A stretch of 52,650 bases of DNA from contig CAJUPJ010000022.1 in NCBI GenBank assembly GCA_910588655.1, positions 1 to 52,650 of the forward strand. Direction: 5' to 3'. This stretch comes from an uncultured Lachnospiraceae bacterium (GTDB lineage: Bacteria > Bacillota > Clostridia > Lachnospirales > Lachnospiraceae). The notes below the pieces were generated by a model. That model had not been told where the DNA came from, searched no databases, and saw only the letters and a program-made list of their open reading frames with translations. Made by a program: the position numbers and the translations under genes. This document shows positions 18,735 through 26,872 of the stretch, in pieces (position 1 is the stretch's first letter; every line of letters begins with the position of its first letter).

Positions 18735-19607
18735 TCATGATTTGTAAACAGCCTTAACCTGTTTAGCAGTAAGGGCTTTATCCCAGAACTTAACATCATC
18801 AAAGTAACCCTTGAATGGGATATCCCATGCATTGATACCTAAGAAGAACCTGTTGCTGTTTGACATTGTCTTATTAGCGATTGTACCATTGCCATAGAGC
18901 TTGCCATTGATGTATGTCCATCCATGTAATCCCTTAACATATCCGTCTTTGCCCTTCTCGCCATATTCGCAAGAGTCTTTAGCATCAACTACTAATGTTA
19001 CATGTACCCATTTTCCTTTGCCAATAGCTTCATTCTTAACCCAGTTGCCATCTTTATCCTGGTAGCAGTACCATGGGAACTCATCATTCTTGCCACCTGT
19101 TATAGCATGTGACCAGATAATAGGGTCTCCGCCTGTCTCCCAGTCTGTACAATGTGTAATAGAAATCCACTTTGTATTCTTAGGGTCTGTAATTGTGTTG
19201 CCTGTAAAGAACATTGCCATGAAATTACTTACAGCGCTTTCTGCTTTAATCCAGAATGAAACTGTCCATGAACCACTTCCAAGTTTAACGTTCTTAAGTT
19301 CTGCACCATAAGAAGATGAACGGTCTAAGTAAAGAGCTTTGCCCTTTTTACCTTTAACATATTTAAGTTTAACTTTCTTAGCATTTGCTGCTTCTGGCAT
19401 TGTACCTGTCTCTGTATTGCCAGTTGTAAAACCTGTAGTATCTCCTTTACGTGCAACTGCTACAACGTTCTTGTTAGCTTTGTCCATGTTGAAATAATAC
19501 TTTGGCTTTGGAGCTGCTGCTGCATCTGCAGTTGCTGTGTTTGCATATGAAGCACCGCCAACAATGATTGCGGCTGCTAAAACACCGCTTAAAAACTTCT
19601 TAAACAT
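18735..19607 (-). CDS. Secreted single-domain LamG (concanavalin-like) lectin
   Basis: A 290-residue exported protein. After a signal peptide (1 to about 29, ending TADA), a single LamG/concanavalin A-like jelly-roll fills the rest: a start strand YYFNMD, KKGKALYLDRSSSYGAEL (the usual G.AL.FDG part), GSWTVSFWIKAE, GKWVHVTLVVDA, TYINGKLYGNG, and the closing GYFDDVKFWDKALTAKQVKAVY, which is the standard end of the family. There is no catalytic domain and no anchor motif. The codon choices are more restricted than in its neighbours and the promoter is near consensus (TTGACA, 17, TAAAAT), which suggests high expression. Inference: an abundant soluble or wall-associated sugar-binding protein of the arabinan system; LamG domains also bind other ligands. 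Confidence 0.8.
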   Translation of the reverse strand: MFKKFLSGVLAAAIIVGGASYANTATADAAAAPKPKYYFNMDKANKNVVAVARKGDTTGFTTGNTETGTMPEAANAKKVKLKYVKGKKGKALYLDRSSSYGAELKNVKLGSGSWTVSFWIKAESAVSNFMAMFFTGNTITDPKNTKWISITHCTDWETGGDPIIWSHAITGGKNDEFPWYCYQDKDGNWVKNEAIGKGKWVHVTLVVDAKDSCEYGEKGKDGYVKGLHGWTYINGKLYGNGTIANKTMSNSNRFFLGINAWDIPFKGYFDDVKFWDKALTAKQVKAVYKS

Positions 19608-19650
19608 AATTTAACTCCTCCTTTATGAAACGTTCATTGATTTCTAAAAT

Positions 19651-19679
19651 ATTTTAACATTTGCTACAATGTTTGTCAA
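19651..19679 (-). promoter_or_regulatory. Near-consensus promoter of the LamG lectin gene
   Basis: TTGACA (19679-19674) and TAAAAT (19656-19651) are separated by 17 bases on the minus strand, with a leader of about 38 bases that ends in an AAAGGAGGAG ribosome site. It is one of the strongest promoters in the window. Confidence 0.85.
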
Positions 19680-19814
19680 TACTTTATGTGAAAAATATGT
19701 ATAAATTGTGTTTTTCCTGCAAAGAATATAGTAAAAACCACCAAAATTAACAGAAACCTTATATAAGGATTAAAATTATTTCAGCTTAATATTTATACTA
19801 CCTGCTATATATGT

Positions 19815-21980
19815 TTACTTCTTGATTTTAACTTTCACAGTTGCATATGCACTGTATTCTGTCTTTCCATTAAATGATTTAAAGCTTCTTACACTGAAAT
19901 AATATGTCTTGCCTGCCTTAAGCACTTTGTCTGTGTCCTCAAATGAATAATCCCTGTCTTCTGTTTCAGCGATATACTTATAACCTTTGCCTTTCTTTGT
20001 GCTATAATATACCTCATAGCCTTTTGCACCTGAAGCCTTGCTCCATGTAAGTTTAACAGTCTTTGTTTTCTTGCCTGAAACTTTTGCCTTTAAATTCTGG
20101 ACTTTTGCAGCTTTTGCCACAATTTTTACCTCAAGGCTTGCTGATTTTGTAACACCTCCTTCTGAATATGTAATCTGGATTGTCTGTGCACCAGCTTTTG
20201 AAGTATCTGCTTCTGATGCATTGCTTGTAAAGTCTGTAATTTCTTTTGTTGTTCCATTCGCATAAACAGCAGTAACTTTAACATTATCTGTATTAATTTT
20301 GTCACCCACATGGAACTGCTTCTTACTTATTGTAGCAGCAATTGAGCGCAAAGATGTGTCATTTTCATCAAAACCAAGATAAAATGTTGCGGCTGTTTTA
20401 TCATTTCCATCCGAAAGAACAAGCTTGCCATTATATATGGACAGGTAGTTACCAGGATATGCAACACTTTCAAAAGATATTCCTTTTACATCATCAAGAC
20501 CTTTTACTGACCTGAATGTCTGTTTTGCAGATGTGTCTGCTGTGTTATCTGTATCCTGTGCAAGCAGTACATCTGTACTGTTCTGTGCTGTTAAATATAA
20601 ACCAGGCTTGTTCTCTGACTGTATGGACACATATCCCGGTCTGGCTGCATCTGCCTTGCCGTCCATAAAAAGCCACTGTGCATCAGCTTCTTCTGTGCCA
20701 TACCCTGAACCTGCTTCAAGGAAAATAGGGTAGTCACCGTCTGCATTTGAATTTCTTAATGTCTTATGTGAAAGTTTCTCACCTGAATTTGTATAAAGCT
20801 CTGATGTATTGCCAAAAAGCCCTGCTGCTGTTTCTGGTATTGCCTGTACAGTGCCATCCTCATTAAAATGTACTTCTGCAAGGTTTGCTACACGGCGGTA
20901 GCCATTGCCACCAGGAAGTGCACCATTATGGTACAGGAAATATGTCTTGCCTTTAAAGTCAAATACACCCATATGGCTTGTATTTGAAGTTGCATTTGGA
21001 GGCATAAGCTCACCACCAAACTCCCATGTACCATCTATAAGGTTATCTGTCATTGCATAAGCAGACTGCTCTCTCCATTTCTGTGCATAGAACAGGTAAT
21101 ATTTGCCATAATATTTGCCATTCTCATCCTGGCGCCTGTAAAGCCAAGGTGCTTCTGTAAACTCAAAAACATCTTTCTGTATTATATCTGCATCTTTAGA
21201 TGATGTGCCCCATGTAATCTTACCATCACCGTTTAAATCCTTTACAGTAAGCATGTCTTCATTCAGCTCACATACATAGTATATAGTATTGCCCCATGCA
21301 AGGTAACGGTGCTCTTCGCCATTCTCATCTGTTTCAATCCATGCTGTAGGGTCAATATCGTTCCAGTTACTTAAATTGTTTGCTGGCAGGTGGTCTGGCT
21401 TGCCTGTGTCTGTGCCTCTTACTATAGGTTCACCTTTATCTACAAACGGGCCTGTAGGGCTGTCTGATACTGCCACGCCTATAGACTGCTTCCCTTCTGA
21501 AGTTTTATCCCATGTACAGTAATAGAAATAATACTTATCCTTATACTTAATTGTCTGTGCTGCCCATGCCTGGTCATCCGCTGTCCTCCAAGGGATATCT
21601 GTTGACTCCATAATAGGGCCTTCATATTTCCATTCTTTTAAATCCTTTGATGAATAGCATATATAGCCTGTAATGCTATAAGCATTACCCTTTGCAACAT
21701 CACGCCCTGTATAAAGATAAACTGTATCACCATCCACCATTATGGCAGGGTCTCCGCCATATATAAGGTTGCCATCTGTGTCATAACCTCCTATAGGGTT
21801 ACTTGCAATATTCCTCTCCAATGCAACTTCATCTTCTGCAAGTGTGCCCATGCTCTGGGCTGGGACTGAAACATCAGGGCTGCCAGTATCCTCCGCTTTG
21901 CTTCCGCTTGCATTGCATCCAAGCGATGTAACTGCAAGTCCGGCAATAAGGGCTGGCACAATAAACGTCTTTTTTCTCAT
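19815..21980 (-). CDS. Secreted GH43 arabinofuranosidase-like enzyme with AbfB-like trefoil, Ig and FN3 domains
   Basis: About 721 residues from ATG 21980, which has AAAGGAGA about 7 bases upstream; the TTG at 21998 lies in that ribosome site. The signal sequence ends in SLGCNAS, a near-lipobox with an unusual Ser at minus 3, so lipidation is possible. The GH43 propeller (about 65-400) shows GGDPAIM with the base Asp, a NDIDPTAW motif with the pKa-modulating Asp, and FTEAPWLYRR with the acid Glu. An AbfB/CBM42-like beta-trefoil follows (about 420-560; FRSVKGL and SFESVAYPGNYL), then a Big_3-like Ig domain (about 565-635) and an FN3 domain (about 640-721). AbfB domains bind arabinofuranose, so I infer removal of arabinose side chains from arabinan or arabinoxylan. 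It faces an endo-arabinanase gene across a shared divergent promoter region. Confidence 0.88.
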   Translation of the reverse strand: MRKKTFIVPALIAGLAVTSLGCNASGSKAEDTGSPDVSVPAQSMGTLAEDEVALERNIASNPIGGYDTDGNLIYGGDPAIMVDGDTVYLYTGRDVAKGNAYSITGYICYSSKDLKEWKYEGPIMESTDIPWRTADDQAWAAQTIKYKDKYYFYYCTWDKTSEGKQSIGVAVSDSPTGPFVDKGEPIVRGTDTGKPDHLPANNLSNWNDIDPTAWIETDENGEEHRYLAWGNTIYYVCELNEDMLTVKDLNGDGKITWGTSSKDADIIQKDVFEFTEAPWLYRRQDENGKYYGKYYLFYAQKWREQSAYAMTDNLIDGTWEFGGELMPPNATSNTSHMGVFDFKGKTYFLYHNGALPGGNGYRRVANLAEVHFNEDGTVQAIPETAAGLFGNTSELYTNSGEKLSHKTLRNSNADGDYPIFLEAGSGYGTEEADAQWLFMDGKADAARPGYVSIQSENKPGLYLTAQNSTDVLLAQDTDNTADTSAKQTFRSVKGLDDVKGISFESVAYPGNYLSIYNGKLVLSDGNDKTAATFYLGFDENDTSLRSIAATISKKQFHVGDKINTDNVKVTAVYANGTTKEITDFTSNASEADTSKAGAQTIQITYSEGGVTKSASLEVKIVAKAAKVQNLKAKVSGKKTKTVKLTWSKASGAKGYEVYYSTKKGKGYKYIAETEDRDYSFEDTDKVLKAGKTYYFSVRSFKSFNGKTEYSAYATVKVKIKK

Positions 21981-22047
21981 AACCAATTCTCCTTTCAAAA
22001 TTTTTACAAGTTTAGAAAAACCAAAAATATTTTATTGTTTGTGTACC

Positions 22048-22076
22048 ATTATAACCAATTCATAGGAAATATGCAA
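22048..22076 (-). promoter_or_regulatory. Leftward promoter for the GH43-AbfB gene
   Basis: On the minus strand TTGCAT (22076-22071) and TATAAT (22053-22048) are 17 bases apart, about 65 bases before ATG 21980. Confidence 0.75.
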
Positions 22077-22158
22077 TATTCAACAAGAATTTATATAGAA
22101 TTTTTATACAAATTACCTAATTAGTTTAATTTATTTTAGTTTTTTGTTTATTTTTTTA

Positions 22159-22187
22159 TTGTAAACCTTGCCGGAATATGCTAATCT
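22159..22187 (+). promoter_or_regulatory. Rightward promoter for the endo-arabinanase gene
   Basis: TTGTAA (22159-22164) and TAATCT (22182-22187) are 17 bases apart, giving a leader of about 38 bases with TAAGGAGG before ATG 22232. With the leftward promoter at 22048-22076 it leaves about 80 AT-rich bases in between for shared control. Confidence 0.65.
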
Positions 22188-22231
22188 TTATTTAGTTCCA
22201 TTTGATTATTTTTTAAGGAGGTATAAGCACG

Positions 22232-25200
22232 ATGAGAAAAATTTCAAAGCAATTAACTTCATGCCTGTTAGCTGCCACTCTTGCAGCCGTACCAGCATGT
22301 GCACATCTGGCGTCTGATGCCACTGTAGCAGAAGCGGCTTCAGTTTCAACACTGACAACTTCACCTGCACGTGTTTCCGTACATGACCCTTCTATTATGG
22401 AAGCAGCAGACGGCACATACTATGCATTTGGCTCACATATAGATGCTGCCAAATCCACTGACCTTGTAAACTGGACCAGGTTCACTAATGGCTACGATGC
22501 CAAAAACAATGCACTGTTTGGTGACCTTTCCAAAAACCTTGCAAAGCCTTTTAAATGGGCAGGTGAGAATGACTGTGACAGCAAAGCAAGCGGTTTCTCT
22601 GTATGGGCACCTGATGCTTTCTATAATAAGGATTATGTTAATGAAGATGGCAGCAAAGGTGCATATATGATGTATTTCTGTACAACTTCAACATACAAGC
22701 GCTCCGTTATAGCTTTTGGCGTGTCACAGAAGCCAGAAGGGCCATATACATGTGTTGATACACTTGTATACTCAGGATTTACTAAAAATGAAGCTTATGA
22801 TTATGGAAGCAATATTGACACACATTATACTAATACTAACATAAGTGAACTTATTGAAAACGGCACTCTTAAAGATGGTGTTAATGATGAATGGTTCTTA
22901 TCAGGGGCTACAGCATATAACACAAGCTATGCACCAAATGCCATTGACCCTACATTATTCTATGATAAGACTGGAAAACTCTGGATGACATATGGTTCAT
23001 GGTCTGGTGGTATTTTTATACTCCAGATTGACCCTGCAACTGGCAAGGCAATCTATCCAGGCAAAAACTCTGTAACAGCTGACGGGCTTGTTGTAGATGA
23101 ATATTTTGGCACACGTATTTCTGGCGGATATACTAAGTCTGGCGAAGCACCTTATATACTTTATGACAGTGAGTCAGATTATTATTACCTTTATGTTACT
23201 TATGAAAGCCTTAATGCGGATGGTGGTTATAATATGCGCCTCTTCCGCTCAAAGTCACCAGACGGGCCTTACCTTGATGCCGCAGGCAATAATGCAGCGC
23301 TTACAGAAAGGGTTGACAATACAGGCATTGGAATTAAAGTAATGGGCAACCACAAGTTCTCATGCTATGAGAAGGCATATAAAGCACCTGGCCATAATTC
23401 AGCATTTATTGATGAAGACGGCAAGAGATACCTTATATACCATACACGTTTCAGTGATTCGGGAGAATTCCACCAGCTGCGTGTACACCAGCAGTTCCTT
23501 AATGAAGAGGGCTGGCCTGTAACAGCAGTATTTGAAAATAAAGGTGATGAAATCTCTAAAACAGGCTATTCTATGAATGATATAGCTGGTGAATATGAAT
23601 TTGTAAACCATGGGACAAAGAATGACATGGGAAATGTTACTAATGCTACAGATATAAAACTGAATGCTGACGGGACAATTTCTGGAAGTGTAACAGGCAC
23701 ATGGACAGTTAAAGATAATACCTGTTATATGAGCGCAGTTATAGATGGCGTTACATATAGTGGTGTATTCTTTGCGCAACATGATGAATCAGAAGCATGT
23801 AATAAAGTTATGACATTTACTGCTATTGGCACTAATAATATGACTATCTGGGGCGTAAAGAAAGATTTATACAATATACCAGATACAGAAGCAGTAGCAA
23901 ATGCAGTAAGCGAACTTGTTACATCTAATATTGTACCAGAGAAAACATTATCTGATATTATCCTTCCAGCAGATACTTCTAATGGTGCAAAAGTAACATG
24001 GTCATCAAGTTTTGAAACAGTAATTGCTAATGACGGCAAGGTAACACGCCCATCAACAGCACAGGAAGTAACATTAACAGCTAATGTTACATATGGCAGC
24101 GCTACAGAGAAAAAGACATTTACAACAACTGTAATGCCAGCAGAAATCCTTCCTGATTATAAATATGATTTTGAAACAGTAAGCGGTACAGAAGTAGCAG
24201 ACAGTGGTACAAGCGGCAAGTCAGCAACCCTTAATGGAAGTGCATCTGTAGCCGCATCCCCTCTTGCTGGCAATGTACTTGAAATCAAAAACAGTAAAGG
24301 TGAACAGGGCAAGAATTACCTTGCACTTCCATCCACTATGTTCAGTGATGTTAATACATCAGGCTTTACAGTAAGCATGTGGGTAAAAACTGGCAGTTCC
24401 GCATCAGAGGAGTCAGCACTTTTTGAAGCCAAATCTTCTGCTACATATGACAGCCTTCCTTCAACATCCCTTTGTGCTGGCATATTTGCAGACTTTAAGA
24501 GCCATGAAGCAACTGCAAAAGGCTCAATAGGGCTTGTTCCTGAACCTGGCGAGTGGTCTTATATAACATACACTGTAGCATCTGATGGCGTTAAGGTATT
24601 TGTAAACGGAGACCCTAGAAATAATAATGATATTAATTTAGCAGCAGGACTTGCAAGCAATGTTATTTCACAGATAAATGATATACGTATTGGAAGCGGT
24701 ACACTTGCTTCCGATGAAGATGTTGCAGACGCAAGTTTTGATGATATTGAGTTTTACTCTGTTGCATTAGATTCTGCTACAATTGCTTCTAAGTACAACG
24801 CAGTTAAGGATTCACATCCTAATATAAAACTTACTTCTTCAAAGAGTACAATTTATGCTGGCGGCGATACAGCAAATACATCAAAGTTAAGCATTGAAAC
24901 AGGTATAGATTACACTGTAATGTACAACTCATCCGACAGTTCTGTTGCATCTGTTGATGAAACAGGCAGTGTTACTGCAAATAAAGCAGGAACAGCAACA
25001 ATTACTGCTGTTATTACAGTTAATGGTGAAACATTTGACCTTACAAAGAAGATAACAGTAAAAAAAGCCTCACTTAAATTCTCTAAGAAGACTTCTTCAA
25101 TTAAAGTAAAGAAGTCCTCAACATTTAAGGTTAAAGGCTCAGGAGTTAAAACAAGCAATGTAAAATGGACTTCTTCAAAACCATCTGTCCTTTCCATTAA

Positions 25201-25300
25201 TTCAAAAGGAAAGGCTACTGGCAAAAAAGCGGGAACAGCTAAAATAACAGCTAAATGCGGCAAGTTTAAAGTTTCAGTAAAAGTTAAAGTAAAAAAATAG
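22232..25300 (+). CDS. Secreted GH43 endo-1,5-alpha-L-arabinanase with LamG and Ig-like tail
   Basis: A 1022-residue exported enzyme. The signal peptide ends near AEA at residues 33-35. The GH43 propeller (about 45-410) has base Asp52 in VHDPSI, YAFGSH, VWAPD, Asp239 in AIDPTLF, YGSWSGGIF and the acid Glu305 in SGEAPYI, followed by GHNSAF; this is the AbnB/YxiA type of endo-arabinanase. The arabinanase C-terminal beta domain (about 425-545), an atrophied Ig-like domain (555-635), a LamG domain (about 640-860) and two Ig-like domains with a highly basic end (865-1022) follow. The tail presumably keeps it on the cell wall; no sortase motif exists. It is transcribed rightward as a single gene, has a TAAGGAGG site 10 bases before ATG, and ends in a strong terminator. 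It shares its domain plan with the giant arabinanase and the enzyme at 44040. Confidence 0.93.
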   Translation: MRKISKQLTSCLLAATLAAVPACAHLASDATVAEAASVSTLTTSPARVSVHDPSIMEAADGTYYAFGSHIDAAKSTDLVNWTRFTNGYDAKNNALFGDLSKNLAKPFKWAGENDCDSKASGFSVWAPDAFYNKDYVNEDGSKGAYMMYFCTTSTYKRSVIAFGVSQKPEGPYTCVDTLVYSGFTKNEAYDYGSNIDTHYTNTNISELIENGTLKDGVNDEWFLSGATAYNTSYAPNAIDPTLFYDKTGKLWMTYGSWSGGIFILQIDPATGKAIYPGKNSVTADGLVVDEYFGTRISGGYTKSGEAPYILYDSESDYYYLYVTYESLNADGGYNMRLFRSKSPDGPYLDAAGNNAALTERVDNTGIGIKVMGNHKFSCYEKAYKAPGHNSAFIDEDGKRYLIYHTRFSDSGEFHQLRVHQQFLNEEGWPVTAVFENKGDEISKTGYSMNDIAGEYEFVNHGTKNDMGNVTNATDIKLNADGTISGSVTGTWTVKDNTCYMSAVIDGVTYSGVFFAQHDESEACNKVMTFTAIGTNNMTIWGVKKDLYNIPDTEAVANAVSELVTSNIVPEKTLSDIILPADTSNGAKVTWSSSFETVIANDGKVTRPSTAQEVTLTANVTYGSATEKKTFTTTVMPAEILPDYKYDFETVSGTEVADSGTSGKSATLNGSASVAASPLAGNVLEIKNSKGEQGKNYLALPSTMFSDVNTSGFTVSMWVKTGSSASEESALFEAKSSATYDSLPSTSLCAGIFADFKSHEATAKGSIGLVPEPGEWSYITYTVASDGVKVFVNGDPRNNNDINLAAGLASNVISQINDIRIGSGTLASDEDVADASFDDIEFYSVALDSATIASKYNAVKDSHPNIKLTSSKSTIYAGGDTANTSKLSIETGIDYTVMYNSSDSSVASVDETGSVTANKAGTATITAVITVNGETFDLTKKITVKKASLKFSKKTSSIKVKKSSTFKVKGSGVKTSNVKWTSSKPSVLSINSKGKATGKKAGTAKITAKCGKFKVSVKVKVKK

Positions 25301-25326
25301 AAATATCTGTTATATATTGTAATACC

Positions 25327-25358
25327 ACAGGACAGAGCCCATGCTTTGTCCTGTTTTT
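25327..25358 (+). terminator. Terminator of the 1022-residue arabinanase gene
   Basis: An 8-bp perfect stem (ACAGGACA at 25327-25334, TGTCCTGT at 25347-25354) is followed by TTTTT. It begins 27 bases after the stop codon. The remaining bases up to 25517 are AT-rich and hold nothing I can identify. Confidence 0.85.
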
Positions 25359-25517
25359 ATTCATGACAACAGGTTTGCTGGCGAAGCCTGCAATCTATTG
25401 TTTATAATTGTGTAAATTATTTTATATAATTATTATCTTAATTATTGTTGATTATATACAAGTTATATTAGTTCCATATTTTACGAGGCTTTACATGCAC
25501 CGGCATAATTAACAAAA

Positions 25518-25539
25518 AAATCTAAAGTTATTTAGATTT
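25518..25539. promoter_or_regulatory. Perfect 9-bp dyad, candidate operator of the ArsR-type regulator
   Basis: AAATCTAAA and TTTAGATTT form a perfect dyad with a four-base centre, ending two bases before the minus 35 box of the regulator gene. Winged-helix dimers of the ArsR type bind such dyads, so autoregulation is a fair inference. I found no second full copy elsewhere in the window. Confidence 0.5.
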
Positions 25540-25541
25540 AT

Positions 25542-25570
25542 TTGACTATATGCCATTTTTTATATATAAT
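25542..25570 (+). promoter_or_regulatory. Promoter of the regulator gene
   Basis: TTGACT (25542-25547) and TATAAT (25565-25570) are 17 bases apart. The upstream ATG at 25550 falls inside this promoter, so it cannot be the translation start of a transcript made here; this is the main reason for choosing the later TTG start. Confidence 0.8.
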
Positions 25571-25672
25571 GTAAATGAAATGGATATTTACAAGCCAGAA
25601 TTCCTGTTTACAGGTAATACCGGCTTGCCAATAACCTTAAGGTTAAATATTAAGAGGAAAGAAGGTATCACT

Positions 25673-26587
25673 TTGTTACATATTACATCACTAGAAGAAG
25701 GACTTGAGATATTTAAAGCACTTGGGTCTGATGTCCGTATCCAGATTTTAAATATCCTGCTTGAAAACAGTAATATGAGCATGAAGGAACTTGCGTCCCG
25801 TCTTAATATTACTAACGGAGCTTTAACAGGGCATATCAAGAAGCTTGAAAACTGCGGGCTTATAAGCACTTCTGCAGAATCAGTTGTGCATGGCAACCAG
25901 AAAATCTGTTCTATCCACTGGGACAGGATACTGATTGACCTCGAAGAACAGTCTGCTAATGAAGATGTGTATAACTCTGAAATCAAAATCGGCCACTATA
26001 CTGGTTTTGATATTGTACCAACGTGCGGTCTTGCATCAAGCAAGGCTTTAATAGGGGAGGTGGATGATTCAAGGTATTTTGAACATCCAGACAGGTATGA
26101 TGCAGATATCCTCTGGTTTTCCAAAGGATTTGTAGAATATGTTATACCTAATTTTATACCAAGATTCCAGAAAATAACAAAGATTTCTATTACTATGGAA
26201 CTTGGTTCTGAAGCACCTGGCATTAATAATGAGTGGCCATCAGATATAGAGTTTTACCTGAATGATATACGCCTTGGAAGCTGGACTTCACCTGGGGACT
26301 TCGGGGATGTAAAGGGACTTTTCACCCCAGGATGGTGGCCTGAGAACTGGAACCAGTATGGACTTCTTAAACTTCTGGTTGTCAACCGTAAAGGAACTTT
26401 TATTGACGGGTTAAAGATTTCCGATATTAGTATTAATGATTTGAAGCTTGATTACCGCAGCAACATACGTCTTAAATTTGCAGTGGACAATAACGCCAAA
26501 CAAACAGGGGGGCTTACACTTTATGGGAAAGCGTTTGGCAATTATGGGCAGGATATTAATGTAGCCATTAATTATGCACCTGTATAA
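25673..26587 (+). CDS. ArsR-type winged-helix regulator with C-terminal sensor-like beta domain
   Basis: About 304 residues when started at TTG 25673, with GAAGG 8 bases upstream. The open frame extends to 25550, but that stretch contains the promoter. Residues about 5-85 form an ArsR-like winged helix: ITSLEEGLEIFKALGSDVRIQIL, then MKELASRLNITNGALTGHIKKLENCGLI as the recognition part. The remaining 200 residues hold no known enzyme motif; they include CGLASSKALIGEVDD, a Trp-rich patch FTPGWWPENWNQYG and end in beta strands like a jelly roll, which could sense a sugar (inference). It lies between the endo-arabinanase and the arabinofuranosidase genes, so it is the obvious candidate regulator of the locus; arabinan genes in this type of organism often have such a regulator next to them. 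Its terminator is shared with a convergent gene. Confidence 0.8.
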   Translation: MLHITSLEEGLEIFKALGSDVRIQILNILLENSNMSMKELASRLNITNGALTGHIKKLENCGLISTSAESVVHGNQKICSIHWDRILIDLEEQSANEDVYNSEIKIGHYTGFDIVPTCGLASSKALIGEVDDSRYFEHPDRYDADILWFSKGFVEYVIPNFIPRFQKITKISITMELGSEAPGINNEWPSDIEFYLNDIRLGSWTSPGDFGDVKGLFTPGWWPENWNQYGLLKLLVVNRKGTFIDGLKISDISINDLKLDYRSNIRLKFAVDNNAKQTGGLTLYGKAFGNYGQDINVAINYAPV

Positions 26588-26624
26588 AGAAATGGCAGAT
26601 AGTCTATACTATCTGCCATTTCTT
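26587..26624. terminator. Bidirectional hairpin overlapping the end of the DUF6171 gene
   Basis: A 16-bp perfect stem (26587-26602 with 26609-26624, six-base loop) begins at the last base of the regulator gene. The last six codons and the TAG stop (26606-26604) of the minus-strand gene lie inside the right arm and the loop. T tracts are poor on both sides, so termination may be partial. Confidence 0.7.
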
Positions 26625-26855
26625 ATATGGACACCTGCCAGCTTTTGCTAAGGCGCGCAGTTCTACATAACATCCACACGCACCGCATGTACCAGCATTA
26701 AGAAGTTCACATTCCTTGCAAACTGCAAGCCTTCTTTCATACTCCCCTTCTTCCACACGGTCAGCTCTTTTAATTGCGTCCCTGTATTTTTCAAGCATTT
26801 TCTGGTCTGCCTCTGCCATATCACGCAACAGGCATCTTTTACATATATCTGCCAT
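26604..26855 (-). CDS. DUF6171 family cysteine-rich protein
   Basis: An 83-residue cytoplasmic protein with four cysteine clusters: CKRC at residues 5-8, CKEC at about 46-49, CGACGC at about 57-62 and CPY near 75. The spacing predicts one or two zinc sites. The sequence CGACGCYVELRAL followed by a lone Cys is the recognisable signature of DUF6171, a small family in Clostridia with no known function. It begins 17 bases after the GH51 gene and is likely co-transcribed with it, but its presence there is not clearly related to arabinan use. Its 3' end is buried in the terminator hairpin shared with the regulator gene. Confidence 0.8.
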   Translation of the reverse strand: MADICKRCLLRDMAEADQKMLEKYRDAIKRADRVEEGEYERRLAVCKECELLNAGTCGACGCYVELRALAKAGRCPYKKWQIV

Positions 26856-26872
26856 AAAGCATCTTTTATCCT

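Noticed and set aside
25550..25672. N-terminal 41-residue extension of the regulator
   Set aside because: The promoter minus 35 and minus 10 boxes overlap the first codons, and the extension has no conserved look; TTG 25673 has a ribosome site.
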